A DNA stretch of 40,385 nucleotides from Phellopilus nigrolimitatus (GCA_021029095.1 JAJOHG010000236.1:1-40385), one strand, 5' to 3'; counted from the stretch's first letter, positions 30,850 to 40,385 are shown. Made by a program: numbers and translations. Notes: generated by a model not told the origin, from the sequence alone.

Positions 30850-32170
30850 TTATCCTTCGCTTTCTGTGTCAATCATCTCATCGTCCGAATCATCGTCAAG
30901 CATCTTCCTTTTGTGGCTTGTTAGTTCTAGAGGACGCCATGATGGCCGTCCGAGATTTGTCTCTACCGCCTGACCAATTGACACTTTGTCCATGTTCCGC
31001 ATGTCCTCCTCGAAATCCAAGTGGATGCGATCGGATAGACTGCACAAGAAAAGAAAACATTCAATGAATTCGGAAGGCCTGGTTAAGTTCCATTTGAAAC
31101 CAGGCGTGAACGTAGTCTGAAATTTGGGTTAAGGACAATTCTAGACATGAATTGCATGCGACGAACCGGTTGCGTATCCCCTTCATCAGCGCCTGGAACA
31201 TTCGCCCACTTTGATGCAAACAGTGTGAGTTCCCCCTCAACAACTGTGGCCCCGTAGACGAACTTATTCGGAAGACATATAGCACGACGCTGATGCTGCA
31301 GTCCGGCGAAATACATGGCTAGCTGGTTCAATGCTGGTATCTGCTCACGAAGTTTCGATTCGACCACGAAGGTGGGCACGGTGATGGGACCGATAGTCTT
31401 GCACGTCCAGTGGAACCTGTGCCGTTCCGTCGATTTCTTCAAACGAATTACCTTTTCTTGGAGTAAAATTTCCCACTCGGAAGACAGTTTTTTGACGATG
31501 ATGGTGTCCGCAGTAGCAGTTGGAACTCGGAATGCAATTGCTTCTCGAGGCAGCGGGAGAACAACTTCCTGTTCAAAACTAGCCAACTTTGATCAGAGGG
31601 TATCCGATATAGAGAAGAGGTTATCTTACAGAACGTCATGCTGTCCCTCCGTTCGTATCTCGAATGCAAGTTCAATAAGTAAATCCGATCCTCTTCTCGT
31701 CGAAAACTCCTTTTCTCCTTTCCCGGTCGACTTCTCGATCAGATGCCATGCGTGAACCAAAGTGCGCAACAATTCTGAGAACAAGTCATCATTGCTATCC
31801 TTGGGTTCGAATCGTTCATCCTGGATGGTCTGCGCCCAATCACGAATGGCATCAGTGAACGTTTTTTTGTATCCCAGGTTGTCGTGAGACTGGAAGATAA
31901 ATGTTAATAATCTAAACAAGTACAAAAGGAGCAGCTCTGACCGTCATATTCTGGAGAACACGAGGATATTTGACGCTCTTCCGGATACTCTTGAGTTCTT
32001 CGCAAACCGTTTTGAGCTCTGGATGAGAACTTAAATTATCCTCAGGATTCCTGAGAGCTATAGACTCTGTCCACGAGCGCCAGTCTACTTCGGATGAGGC
32101 TACTCTGTTGGCAATCTCGAGTGAGTTCTAAATTTTCACAGGATCTTCGACTAACGTTGAAGCGGACATG
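30850..32170 (-). CDS. Z2: four-exon orphan gene, uninterrupted copy
   Basis: Exons on the minus strand: about 32170..31942, 31889..31630, 31578..31167 and 31116..30850, with introns of about 50 bp that keep frame. About 385 residues follow the TAG discussed here. Motifs in order: SSHPELKTVCEELKSIRKSV, YPRVLQNMT/SHDNLGYKK, TGKGEKEFSTRRGSDLLIEL, RFHWTCKTIGPITVPTFVVE, PALNQLAMYFAGLQHQRRA, PNKFVYGATVVEGELTLFA, GFKWNLTRPSEFIECFLFLC, and an acidic end KRKMLDDDSDDEMIDTESEG. Family and function are not recognised. The first ATG (32170) is followed after 13 codons by an in-frame TAG shared with Z1, so either the start lies in an unseen upstream exon or both copies are non-functional. Everything after it is open, which argues for recent function. 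Confidence 0.55.
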
Positions 32171-32215
32171 GTCGGCACGGCTGAGGTTCTAATGTCCAAT
32201 TAATAATTGAAAACA

Positions 32216-32405
32216 CGATGCGCGATTATGCACCCGCTCACAAGGTAATTTCCTTAATTTTGGCTTCCGCTTCTTCAAGAGAACTAACGGCGGGTCAGCG
32301 ACAAAATACGATACGCAATTATGCACCCGCTCACGAGGATAGTTCCGTAATTTTAACTTCCGCTTCTTCAAGAGAACTAAAGGCGGGTCAGCGACATAAT
32401 ATGCT
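32216..32405. repeat. Minisatellite, two units of about 90 bp, upstream of Z2
   Basis: Two units opening CGATGCGCGATTATGCACCC or CGATACGCAATTATGCACCC and closing GGGTCAGCGACA. They are the counterpart of the four-unit array upstream of Z1. Confidence 0.7.
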
Positions 32406-32631
32406 TATGAGCTGATTGCACACGTACGATATCCTCTGGCGGCTGTGGAAACCAAACTGAGCCGGTAATAGTAGGGATAGGTAAGATCACATACTTGAAC
32501 ATGAATGTCGCGGGCCTTGGAAACAATCAATTTAAGTCAAAGAATCTTAGACATAAGCACTCACTCTTCCCTTGATGTGAAATAAGATATGTGATGTACA
32601 TTAGTTGGAATCCGTGGAGCAGAGAACAGGG

Positions 32632-33024
32632 TCACGAACGGCTCATTATTTTCAGCCACACCTCTTCTTGATAATGAAACCAATCAGCGCCACGTCGATG
32701 CTTAACGAGAAGATGGCACATACAACTCGGGCTTGCTCGGAGAGACCGTTCCTCTAGGTCAACGAACGGCATCAGAATTGCAACGAGAACGCTTTGAACA
32801 GTAACGCACTCATCGTGGCTGGACATGTAGTGGCGATGCGATCTATGCTGAATGTCGCTCTCGATTATTGTAGTCAGAACGCAACTGCCATGCAATGACG
32901 CACAGTTGAGGATGGTATTATATAATATTTGTGTTATTTTTGTTTGCATATGTAAGCAAGTCATAAGGTAGACGCCGATCACAAGCGTCGATCGTTGATT
33001 GCCGCGTATCACACCGCAGCCCAT
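32632..33024 (-). CDS. Small open frame W2, duplicate of W1
   Basis: A 130-residue frame with the same ending as W1 (LLVKHRRGADWFHYQEEVWL) and scattered substitutions. No family is recognised, and the duplicated segment is recent enough that an open frame alone is weak evidence for coding. Confidence 0.22.
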   Translation of the reverse strand: MGCGVIRGNQRSTLVIGVYLMTCLHMQTKITQILYNTILNCASLHGSCVLTTIIESDIQHRSHRHYMSSHDECVTVQSVLVAILMPFVDLEERSLRASPSCMCHLLVKHRRGADWFHYQEEVWLKIMSRS

Positions 33025-33724
33025 GCGAGCTACCCAGGTCTTTCACACATACAGACGGCAAGGAGGAAAGTGTTTCCCTACCCAAATCTAATTAGCGCTC
33101 ACATGTACCACTACTACCATGCCTCCATTTCTGTCGTCTCCTCTTTCTATGTACTCAATTCCGGCCATGTGGCTCATGGCCGTGTACCCCATGGTGCGTT
33201 TCCCTATGACTTGAAGATTTCGGAAGTATCAAAACAAATAGTACCGTAATTCGCTCTTATAGAGAAAACTATTGAATACAACAAGTGAGAGCACTCAAAA
33301 AGGCAAAGACCAGCGCCCTGACCCCTACACTCTCTTCTCTGGCGTACAGTCTCCAACTTCGGGGCAATACGAAACGCCTGCTAGAGAGCGCGAACGTTCC
33401 ACGGGAAGTGGCAGAGCGTGTTGAAGACTCGAGGATGCACACCTGTGAGGTGAGGTGAGAGTGACTTAGAGAGAAGGACAGCGGCAGAGAGAGCAAATCG
33501 ACTAAGGAGGCCCTATGTGTCATTGTCCGTGTGTTCAAGCGTGGCATCATTTGCTTTTTGATTCTAGCTGTATGTCATGGACGAGCTTATGTATCCCGCT
33601 ACCTATATTCATATTTATGTATACCACTCTATATTATAGTTGTGAGATACTCACTGCCTTCGAAAGATTGGTTTCCAAAGTACTATCGATCTGATACCGT
33701 CCCACATAATCAGTAGAAACGCAT
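33025..33724. other. Junction of two duplicated segments
   Basis: 33025-33311 matches 28251-28546 (W1 side). 33312-33555 is unique, with AG/GA-rich stretches. From about 33560 the sequence matches the 3' flank of X1 (20130-20296). No gene is seen. Confidence 0.5.
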
Positions 33725-35629
33725 CTAAAAGATATCCAGCTCCACATCCATATCACGACAGGCATTGGCGGTCTCGACTAGATCCAGCATCATGCGCTCG
33801 CGCCGCACATGGGCAGTTTCCACGTTTAGCGGGACGTCTGCAACCAGCCCTAGGCTGAGTTTTTGAAGTCGACATTTTCTCCTTACCGCATTCGTCCTGC
33901 GCAGAAGGGCCGAAATCGCCTTGTCTTCGTATGGAATCCATGTAATAATGTCATCCCAGGAACGCATATATTCGATACGCAGCTCGACGACGCTACTGGT
34001 CACAGCATTCAATGATTTTAAATCCGCTGCACTCCTGACAACGAACGATAACCTGCGGAGGATAAGGGACTCGGAAAACAGCTTTGTGTCTAAGTCCGGG
34101 TCCTCATAATTTGGCAAGCGAATTCGCAGGGACGCAAGGGACGCCAGACATCCCGGAGCGCCGCCAGGGGCGGTGGCTCCTCTGTCTTTAGAATCACGAA
34201 GCCCCGTAAGTGTTATATTCAGGTGCTTGGGTGCATATCCGGCCTGCGAGCGAAGCAGCCAATAAGCGTCAGGGAAATCCGGACAATCAAGATTTAGGGA
34301 TTTGAGACTCTCCGGTGGAGTTACGGAAGCGATTTTGCGGCTGAGAAGGGCATCTGGGTCGTTAAGAGGGATGAAAGTGCGAGGGACAGGACAGTTGGAA
34401 TATCCTCTTGAATTGATAAAAGTCAAATGTGTGAGTCGCTTGAGCTTTGATATAGTCCAACAAACTGCTTCAAAGTACTGGCCAATCGGTCCAACGAGCC
34501 GAAGTTTGGTCAACCCCGAGCATTCAGCCAAGGCTGATAAAAAGACCTTTATCCGGTTCGAAGGGTCGCATTGAAATTCCAGCGACAGTTCCTTCAAGTT
34601 CGGCGCATTACGAACTATTTCAGCTCGTACGTCCCAATTCTCCTTCTGCACAGACCATCCTTCATCTTCACGTATTATATATGCCGAAACACGGATGGCG
34701 AGCTCACGCAGCCTGCACGAGCTCAATGTGGAGTCGCGCAGGAAAGCGGTATTCGAACCGAATTCTCCGATGATAGCTCGACGCTGGAGGCCATGACGAG
34801 CAACGTTTACCCACGAGCGGTGTACAAGGCTTATTCGCCTGAGCGTTTCATATCCAGAACCAGCAACGATCTGGCATTTATTCTGATCAGTGTCCATGAC
34901 ATAGTCGAAAAACGGGCTCGTCTCGGACGTCAGGATGTCGACAATCATATCAAGGATAACGCGTGGGATGCCTGCAGTCTCACACCCTTCGACAGAAGCG
35001 GTGATTGCTTGCAACTGGCCGTACTTGTGTTCTCTAACACGACGATAGACATCAAACGCTTTCTTTAGCGTGATCTGAGCGGGGTCGAAGGCTGGATTTT
35101 GGAGTGTGCACCAAATGACTGCACGTGCGTCGTTATTGACGGACGTTCTTCCCTTTGGTAGGCGTCCTGACACTGTTTTGAAGACCTCTTGTTTGGGTCT
35201 AAGGGGAGATATGAGAAATTCGTCTATAAGGATGTCAACGACCTCTCGAAACAGATTGTGCTCCAGAATGAGCTTGGCGATTAGCACGTCTGTCGCAGTG
35301 TCGAATGGGATCCAGTCTTGTTCTTCAGGATCGAAAACATTCGTGGTGATGTCAACTGCGCTGTCTGAACAACCCAATCGCGGGCACTGAATCTGACGAT
35401 GTGTGTGTTGTTCTATGACTGATTCAATATCTGTCGCTCGTTTGAAGGTAAGTTCGGTAGCTTTAAACGCCGGATCGTTGAGAATGTCGAGGACGGCATC
35501 GATAGCGGTCGGGGAGATGTTCAATGAATACCTCAACAACAGCTGGGCGACCCGCGCGTCGGATGCATTGGAGAAAGGAACCCACGTCTCTGAGAGCGGT
35601 TCAAACACAGTGGCTCCGTAGACGTTCAT
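33725..35629 (-). CDS. X3: F-box-like protein with duplicated N-terminal domain
   Basis: A single intact exon gives 634 residues from ATG 35629 (MNVYGATVFEP). Residues about 8-70 (VFEPLSETWVPFSNASDARV ... AVLDILNDPAF) and 98-205 (VFDPEEQDWIPFDTATDVLI ... NPAFDPAQITLKKAFDVYRR) are two copies of a domain also found once in Y3. The second copy has an insert of about 40 residues. Then comes an F-box-like region (GIPRVILDMIVDIL ... LRRISLVHRSWVNVARHGLQ, about 215-290), followed by irregular leucine-rich segments (NLKELSLEFQ, LTKLRLVGPIG, LKRLTHLTFIN, LRRLSFVVRS). Family knowledge suggests an SCF substrate receptor, but the F-box is divergent and Skp1 binding is unproven. It is the intact sister of X1. 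Confidence 0.78.
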   Translation of the reverse strand: MNVYGATVFEPLSETWVPFSNASDARVAQLLLRYSLNISPTAIDAVLDILNDPAFKATELTFKRATDIESVIEQHTHRQIQCPRLGCSDSAVDITTNVFDPEEQDWIPFDTATDVLIAKLILEHNLFREVVDILIDEFLISPLRPKQEVFKTVSGRLPKGRTSVNNDARAVIWCTLQNPAFDPAQITLKKAFDVYRRVREHKYGQLQAITASVEGCETAGIPRVILDMIVDILTSETSPFFDYVMDTDQNKCQIVAGSGYETLRRISLVHRSWVNVARHGLQRRAIIGEFGSNTAFLRDSTLSSCRLRELAIRVSAYIIREDEGWSVQKENWDVRAEIVRNAPNLKELSLEFQCDPSNRIKVFLSALAECSGLTKLRLVGPIGQYFEAVCWTISKLKRLTHLTFINSRGYSNCPVPRTFIPLNDPDALLSRKIASVTPPESLKSLNLDCPDFPDAYWLLRSQAGYAPKHLNITLTGLRDSKDRGATAPGGAPGCLASLASLRIRLPNYEDPDLDTKLFSESLILRRLSFVVRSAADLKSLNAVTSSVVELRIEYMRSWDDIITWIPYEDKAISALLRRTNAVRRKCRLQKLSLGLVADVPLNVETAHVRRERMMLDLVETANACRDMDVELDIF

Positions 35630-36008
35630 TAGGCAGTATTAGACGGCTAAAGAGCAGAAGGTTTGTTTGAGCGATCGGTTGAAATAGACCACGTGACAGC
35701 CCGACGCGTTATTTTGCTCTATTTTCTAGTTTGAAGCTGCCTTTCCTCGAAAGTAAATAACTTCTAACTATGTCATACGCTTCTGCAAAAAGTAAAGAAA
35801 ATGTGCACGCGCATACATGAACGCCAAATTTATTTAAGAAACTCAAAGTCGAATGTTTTCTATTACCAACCTCGCTCCCTTCTTATAGAGGCATATGGGG
35901 GTGTCACTAAGGAAATACCATTTCTCGGGCAAAAGCTGCTTGTCTTTGGGAGTTCGCCGCGGCTAATCTGGTTCCGTTCTTCTCCGAGATATGTTGCAAC
36001 CGTCACGA
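35630..36008. other. Spacer between X3 and Y3
   Basis: It holds the X3 promoter and Y3 3' flank. It includes the stretch GATCGGTTGAAATAGACC with a CACGTGAC site (35690s), which is repeated upstream of X1 (about 23440) and at the Y2 junction (about 29618). No gene is seen. Confidence 0.45.
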
Positions 36009-37355
36009 TCAACCTTTGGAGCCGGCACGATACTGCAGAGTTGTGAAGGAGGATTGAAATGTATCATCATCCTCACTCAAAGAGTGCCACAATGGTATAT
36101 CAGTAAAGTGGACGTGGAAATCAACGACGGTGCTCGGAAGACGCTCCCCTTTCCAGCAATCCCAGTCGCCCTCATCTTCGATGACCAACGAGAAAAAGAG
36201 TAAGTTGAGCGCTTTCGTTTTCAAGTCCTCTCGATGATTGCGCACGAAATTTTTATCACGCGAGGTCCAAAGTTGCAAAGAAGCTAAAAAGGGAAGACTC
36301 TCCCGGAAAGCTATGGGAGTCACAGTATGGGCATTTTGCCAGCCCGGGCGAATGACTAGATCCCTCACTGCATATCCGTGTCGGGGACGAAGCAGCCAAT
36401 GGCAGTAAGGCAAGCCGGGGCACAGAATTGACAAAGACTTTAAACTGTCGGGCGGTCTGGAATTGGCAAGATGATGTGGTAGAGAGGAATCGGGCGAGTC
36501 TCGAATATAGATGCCGAAATCCTCCGGGCTATCATCAATCAGCGTCAAACTTTTGAGACAAACGAGCCTCGGCAATTCTTTGCAGAAATCAGACAGCGCA
36601 GTGGAAAGAAGCATGCAGTTGAACCGTAATTTCTCCAGTCCATTTAAACCGACCAAAGCCTCTGTCAACAAAGAGAGATCATCGAAGTCGACATCATCAA
36701 GAAGCTCTATAGAGAGCTCTCTGAGATTCGGAGAGTGTACAATAATGTCGACAAAGAGATGCCAGGCTGATTTCCTCGAAGATTGTGGAGGATCAAACGA
36801 GACCGCGAGTTCGCACAAGCTATGCGAAGAAATCGACGAGTTGCGAAAGAATGAACGATGGGGAAAGGATGAGAGGCGTAGGAAGACTCTATGGGATAAA
36901 CCCTTCCGGGCAATGCCTGTCCACGAGCGATGAACAAGGCACATCTGACACAAAGTCTGATACGCGGGTTCCACTCTAGCAGCACCGAATCCGGACTCCT
37001 CGAATCTCTCAACGTGCGCGAAAAGAGGTATCATACTGTGCCTGACGGTCTCCATGACAGAATACAGTATATCGTGCGGCATACCTGCAGTTTGGCAGCC
37101 TGCGAAATTGGGTATAATCTGGTGCTGTTTTTGATTCGCTATACGACAGTCGATGTCTATCGCCTTTTTGAGCGTGATAGACTTGGAGTCAAAGGCTGGA
37201 TTGTTCAGGATGTTAAGGACGATGTCGATGGTCTCGTTAGAGAATTTGTGTTCCAGCGAAAGCTTGGCAAGCAGCGCGTCCGATGCGTTGTCGAATGTGA
37301 TCCATGTTTTTGTTTCAGGGTCGAAAATGGCATCGTAAACTCTGTCGGTGCCCAT
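36009..37355 (-). CDS. Y3: F-box-like protein, single N-terminal domain
   Basis: A single intact exon gives 448 residues from ATG 37355 (MGTDRVYDAIFDPETKTWIT). Residues about 9-75 are one copy of the domain seen twice in X3, ending NPAFDSKSITLKKAIDIDCR. The F-box-like part is AGMPHDILYSVMETV ... CQMCLVHRSWTGIARKGLSH at about 90-160. Leucine-rich segments follow (NLRELSIELLDD, GLEKLRFNCMLL, LVCLKSLTLIDD, SLKSLSILCPGLP). It probably shares the role of X3 as a ubiquitin-ligase receptor-like protein, by similarity only. The start is 163 bp from the divergent CAB2 start. Fragments Y1 and Y2 are its degenerate relatives. Confidence 0.78.
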   Translation of the reverse strand: MGTDRVYDAIFDPETKTWITFDNASDALLAKLSLEHKFSNETIDIVLNILNNPAFDSKSITLKKAIDIDCRIANQKQHQIIPNFAGCQTAGMPHDILYSVMETVRHSMIPLFAHVERFEESGFGAARVEPAYQTLCQMCLVHRSWTGIARKGLSHRVFLRLSSFPHRSFFRNSSISSHSLCELAVSFDPPQSSRKSAWHLFVDIIVHSPNLRELSIELLDDVDFDDLSLLTEALVGLNGLEKLRFNCMLLSTALSDFCKELPRLVCLKSLTLIDDSPEDFGIYIRDSPDSSLPHHLANSRPPDSLKSLSILCPGLPYCHWLLRPRHGYAVRDLVIRPGWQNAHTVTPIAFRESLPFLASLQLWTSRDKNFVRNHREDLKTKALNLLFFSLVIEDEGDWDCWKGERLPSTVVDFHVHFTDIPLWHSLSEDDDTFQSSFTTLQYRAGSKG

Positions 37356-37518
37356 ATTAAAGCCTAGCGGTTAAGAGAAGAGGGCGACTTAGAGGAAGGA
37401 AGGCGTCGAAGACAGACAGAGATGGTGGTGGAGGCGTCCCACGTACAATGTATTACCCACGATCATTCGCCTCAACATCCTGAGTCAGATAACACACAAT
37501 CCGACATTTCTACGCAAG
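37356..37518. promoter_or_regulatory. Short shared promoter between Y3 and CAB2
   Basis: The two start codons face away from each other across 163 bp, so promoter elements must overlap or be shared. No clear TATA box is seen on either strand. Confidence 0.5.
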
Positions 37519-38968
37519 ATGTCTGCAGGCAGTTCTCAGCCATCGTCTTCCGACGCTCCGTTCTCGGCCGAGTCCTACTTTACAACGCAGCCGCCGCCGT
37601 CGACACTCGACGCCGACGTGACGAAAGCGCGTGCATTCATCGCGCGGCATGCACAGGCAGGGCGGAAGGTCGTTCTCGTCACGGTGCGCCTTTACTAGCA
37701 GCATGGAGGGTGGGTATATAGGTTGACTATTGGCATGTTTTGTACGGCGGGTTGTAGAGCGGTGGCACGACGGTTCCCCTCGAGCTCAATGTGTGAGTCT
37801 GCGCACTCATTCACTCCTGGCGGAGAGTCGTAGAGCCTCATTTTGGCCTCGCAGCGTCCGCTTCCTGGACAACTTCAGTGCCGGTACGTCCCTTCTTGTC
37901 TCCTGCGAAGATATCCTCAAACATTTGCCCATTTTTGAGGCACGCGAGGAGCGACCTCTGCAGAATATTTCCTTCGCGCAGGCTATGCGGTCATATTTAT
38001 GCACCGTCAGCACAGCCTGCAGCCCTTCAGCCGGCACTACTCGCACTCCACGAACCCCTTCCTCGACTTCCTGGAGCTCGAAGACCAACCAGAATCCTCA
38101 CAACCAGCTTCTGCAGGAACACCGACGATAACCGTGCATTCTTCTGACCCCGAACATCTGCGCTCCGTTCTGTCCGCGTACAAGGCCGTCCATCGTGCAG
38201 GTACGCTGCACACTCTGACATTTGTGAACGTGAACGAGTATCTCTGGCTCCTGCGCGCGGTGTCGAAAGAACTAAGCATGCTCGGCCGTCGGGCGATGTA
38301 CTATCTCGCTGCGGCTGTAAGTGACTTCTTCCTGCCGAGGGAGAAGATGGTACGTGCATTCATTTTACAACAATTAATCGCCTTGATTGAATAGGATTGC
38401 TTCGCATATATTAGAGCGAACACAAAATTCAGTCTGGCAAGGGTAGCCTCATACTCGAGATGGACCAAGTGCCAAAGATCCTAAAGCCCATGGTCGACGA
38501 ATGGACTCCGGAGGGATTTGTTGTCTCGTTCAAGGTAATTCCCTCGCGTTTCACATGAAGTCTGAAAAACTCTAAGCGAATCATCAATAGCTTGAGACCG
38601 ACACGTTGCTCCTCGTACCGAAGGCGCGTGCGGCACTCGAGCGTTATGGACATCAAGTCGTGATCGGCAACGAGCTGCACCGGCGCAAATACGAAGTCGT
38701 ATTCGTCGCGCTCACCTTTGATTCGACCTCCGACTCTACCCATACCTCATCGACATCGTCTTCATCTGGCTCTGCGCCTGAGGCCCGCGCGAAGCCGATT
38801 ACTGGCTCCAATAAAGGCGACAGTGCCCCAGTCCATATCGAAGAGACGTGGCTCCGTATTGATGAGAACTCTACATCGGCTGGAAAGGAAATAGAAGAGG
38901 ACATCGTTGATGAGCTTGTACGGCGGCATCTGGCGTGGGCTGAATACCCAAGTCGCGTGTATAGGTAA
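37519..38968 (+). CDS. CAB2: Phosphopantothenate-cysteine ligase
   Basis: Six exons join into 378 residues: 37519-37683, 37758-37792, 37855-37883, 37940-38349, 38415-38534 and 38591-38968; all are GT...AG and keep frame. The enzyme joins 4'-phosphopantothenate to cysteine, the second step of coenzyme A synthesis. Spliced landmarks: [110 protein letters not shown] and [16 protein letters not shown]. These are the nucleotide and substrate-binding blocks of the eukaryotic ligase. A Ser/Thr-rich insert (about residues 295-325) lies before the C-terminal [13 protein letters not shown] basic 5' extension of about 45 residues precedes the core. Confidence in the function is high. Confidence 0.93.
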
Positions 38969-39884
38969 ACGGGAGGAGCGCCCGCGGCGTATACAATGTA
39001 ACTTGTGATGGAAGGAAGAGGTTGCTTGAATAATGTTTGTATTGATATAACACAGATTTCTATGTCTAGCATGTCTGACAAAACTGCAGATCGCACCTTC
39101 TGCACATCCACGATAATTGTGTATAATAAGATGAATACAAAGGAATTGCATGCGTTCAGGCTCATATACATCACAGTCCGTATACATGATGTGCCTACAG
39201 AATGTATATGCAGTTTGATGTAGGTCAGGTAGTTTGGTCGGTATCGCAGCACGAAAGGAATGATCGGTTATGCATCATGGTTTTTCAAAATACAGACACG
39301 GTAACATCTTGCTTGACCTGCACTCCAATTACTAAAAAATAACAGCCAATCCTTACAGCCAGAAATAAGATGCATAGACTAATGAGATCAGCTTAAATAC
39401 AGAAGTATGGCCTGTTATGAGTTTACTTCGTATTAAGCAACAGATATGTGAGGAAATGTGGGGAGGGGAAAGGTGCCATAATATTTATGCTGAAGGTACC
39501 CACGAGTAGACAACAGGTGCCCTATGGAATCTGTCAGGATACCGTCAATGCCACGAACATATTTAGTTAAGAAGTTTGTGACCTTCCTGTCAATGTATAG
39601 ATGTGCATTTAGCATGCACGAATATGACTCTCAAGTACAGCGAGGACCATAGAAACGGCGAGGAAGGTAGTCTCTGTTTGTATGCGTAGCATGCAGTTTG
39701 GCGATATAGCATTGACCGAGTCTAGACGCAAGAAGCGGACACAGCAAGCATAAATTGGAGAGTGAAACAGAAAGCATACCGCGAGCCTCTTGAGGTCGTT
39801 CATGCCTATTAGTATCCTCGCCAATGCGCCAGGTTGCGCCGATGCCGATGCCGATAGGGTTCAGAAAAGAGGTAAAGCTCGTCG
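38969..39884. other. AT-rich intergenic region
   Basis: The region between the ends of CAB2 (plus) and the edge gene (minus). A 60-residue minus-strand frame at 39433-39615 and smaller ones occur, but none joins to recognisable exons. It probably holds the 3' ends of both genes only. Confidence 0.4.
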
Positions 39885-40385
39885 TTACCAAAGTGGGGCC
39901 ACGTCCACGTCCATGTATATGTCTTCAGGCGCGTCTACGTCCATCGGAGAGCCAGGCGGGGTCCATTTGTCGGTTGGAAGGGGTGAGAAGGCACGGTCAA
40001 GGTGCGCCAAGACGAGCTGTTTGATTCGACTCTTTCCGCAGGGCTTTTGTCGTGCGCGCTTCCTGCTATAACTATAGCGGTCCCACCGCTTATAATTGTC
40101 AAAGCTGGAGTTGGGGACATCAGCACCTCGGTGTGCATGCTGACTAGAGCACCAGCAGGATCCTTGACAAAACAGACGCCGCGCGGATATAAGTCACACA
40201 AAGGGTGGACGGTGTCCACCCAGGTTCGATGCCACGTCCACACTCACCTTCAGTTGAGTGGTGCTCTCTGTTCATGCGGTTCCTGCGGATTCTCTGCGCT
40301 GAAAACGGAGTAGTATGGACCATCGTGACGTCGCCACCAGCGACAGCGGCCCTCTTCCCCGCAAGTAGCTCGACGTTTGTCCGGT
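39885..40385 (-). CDS. C-terminal exons of an unrecognised gene, cut by the window edge
   Basis: The last exon is 40126..39885 (80 codons with the stop). It reads ADVPNSSFDNYKRWDRYSYS, RKRARQKPCGKSRIKQLVLA, HLDRAFSPLPTDKWTPPGSP and MDVDAPEDIYMDVDVAPLW. It joins over a 121-bp intron (GTGAGT...CGAG) to an exon from 40248 running off the right edge (VELLAGKRAAVAGGDVTM, FSAQRIRRNRMNREHHSTEG). The frame fits at the splice. Strongly biased protein-like composition in one frame supports coding, and no ATG is needed because the start is outside. The basic segment followed by an acidic MDVD tail suggests a nuclear protein, but this is a guess and no family is recognised. Confidence 0.55.

Noticed and set aside
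32110..32170. A 12-bp intron (GTGAAAATTTAG) removing the TAG near the start of Z2
   Set aside because: Far too short for a spliceosomal intron, and Z1 has GC in place of GT at that site.
39433..39615. 60-residue minus-strand open frame
   Set aside because: Protein-like in part, but isolated in AT-rich DNA and not joinable to the edge gene, whose stop codon lies upstream of it.

Overview
The window looks like part of an Agaricomycete (mushroom or polypore type basidiomycete) genome. The evidence is short GT...AG introns of about 50-100 bp in most genes, a Sec2-type Rab exchange factor, an SLC49-like transporter with 11 exons, a fungal phosphopantothenate-cysteine ligase, and an expansion of F-box-like genes among DNA transposon debris. 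The species cannot be named from the sequence alone.

Layout. 1-4620 is repeat-rich. It holds the 3' flank of one F-box gene, a cluster of terminal-inverted-repeat (TIR) elements with apparent TA target duplications (one nested in another), and a frameshifted F-box pseudogene. 4866-12121 is a very GC-rich island of three minus-strand genes: SEC2, a long Gly/Gln-rich disordered protein (gene A), and a small hydrophilic protein (gene B). An intact F-box gene on the minus strand (12918-14390) separates gene B from its paralog gene C (15362-16403). B and C share exon structure, N-terminus, C-terminal half and a 64-bp ungapped promoter block. 17159-20072 is the multi-exon major facilitator gene.

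20100-37355 is a segmentally duplicated region made of three gene families. X encodes F-box-like proteins with a duplicated N-terminal domain. Y is a shorter relative of X with one copy of that domain. Z is an unrecognised four-exon family. X1 (20297-23391) is split by a 1.18-kb TIR element that itself carries a 0.4-kb fold-back element; X3 (33725-35629) is intact. Y3 (36009-37355) is intact, while Y1 and Y2 are fragments. Z1 is split by a 1.56-kb hAT-type element, and its duplicate Z2 shows the empty site. The hAT element carries an intron-containing, frameshifted piece of a short-chain reductase gene, so it is a gene-capturing (Pack-type) element.

37519-38968 is the CoA-biosynthesis gene CAB2, divergent from Y3 across about 160 bp. 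The right edge (39885-40385) holds the last two exons of an unrecognised minus-strand gene that continues outside the window.

Housekeeping genes (SEC2, the transporter, CAB2) are interleaved with a birth-and-death cluster of F-box-like and orphan genes shaped by non-autonomous DNA transposons. No tRNA, rRNA or CRISPR array was seen.
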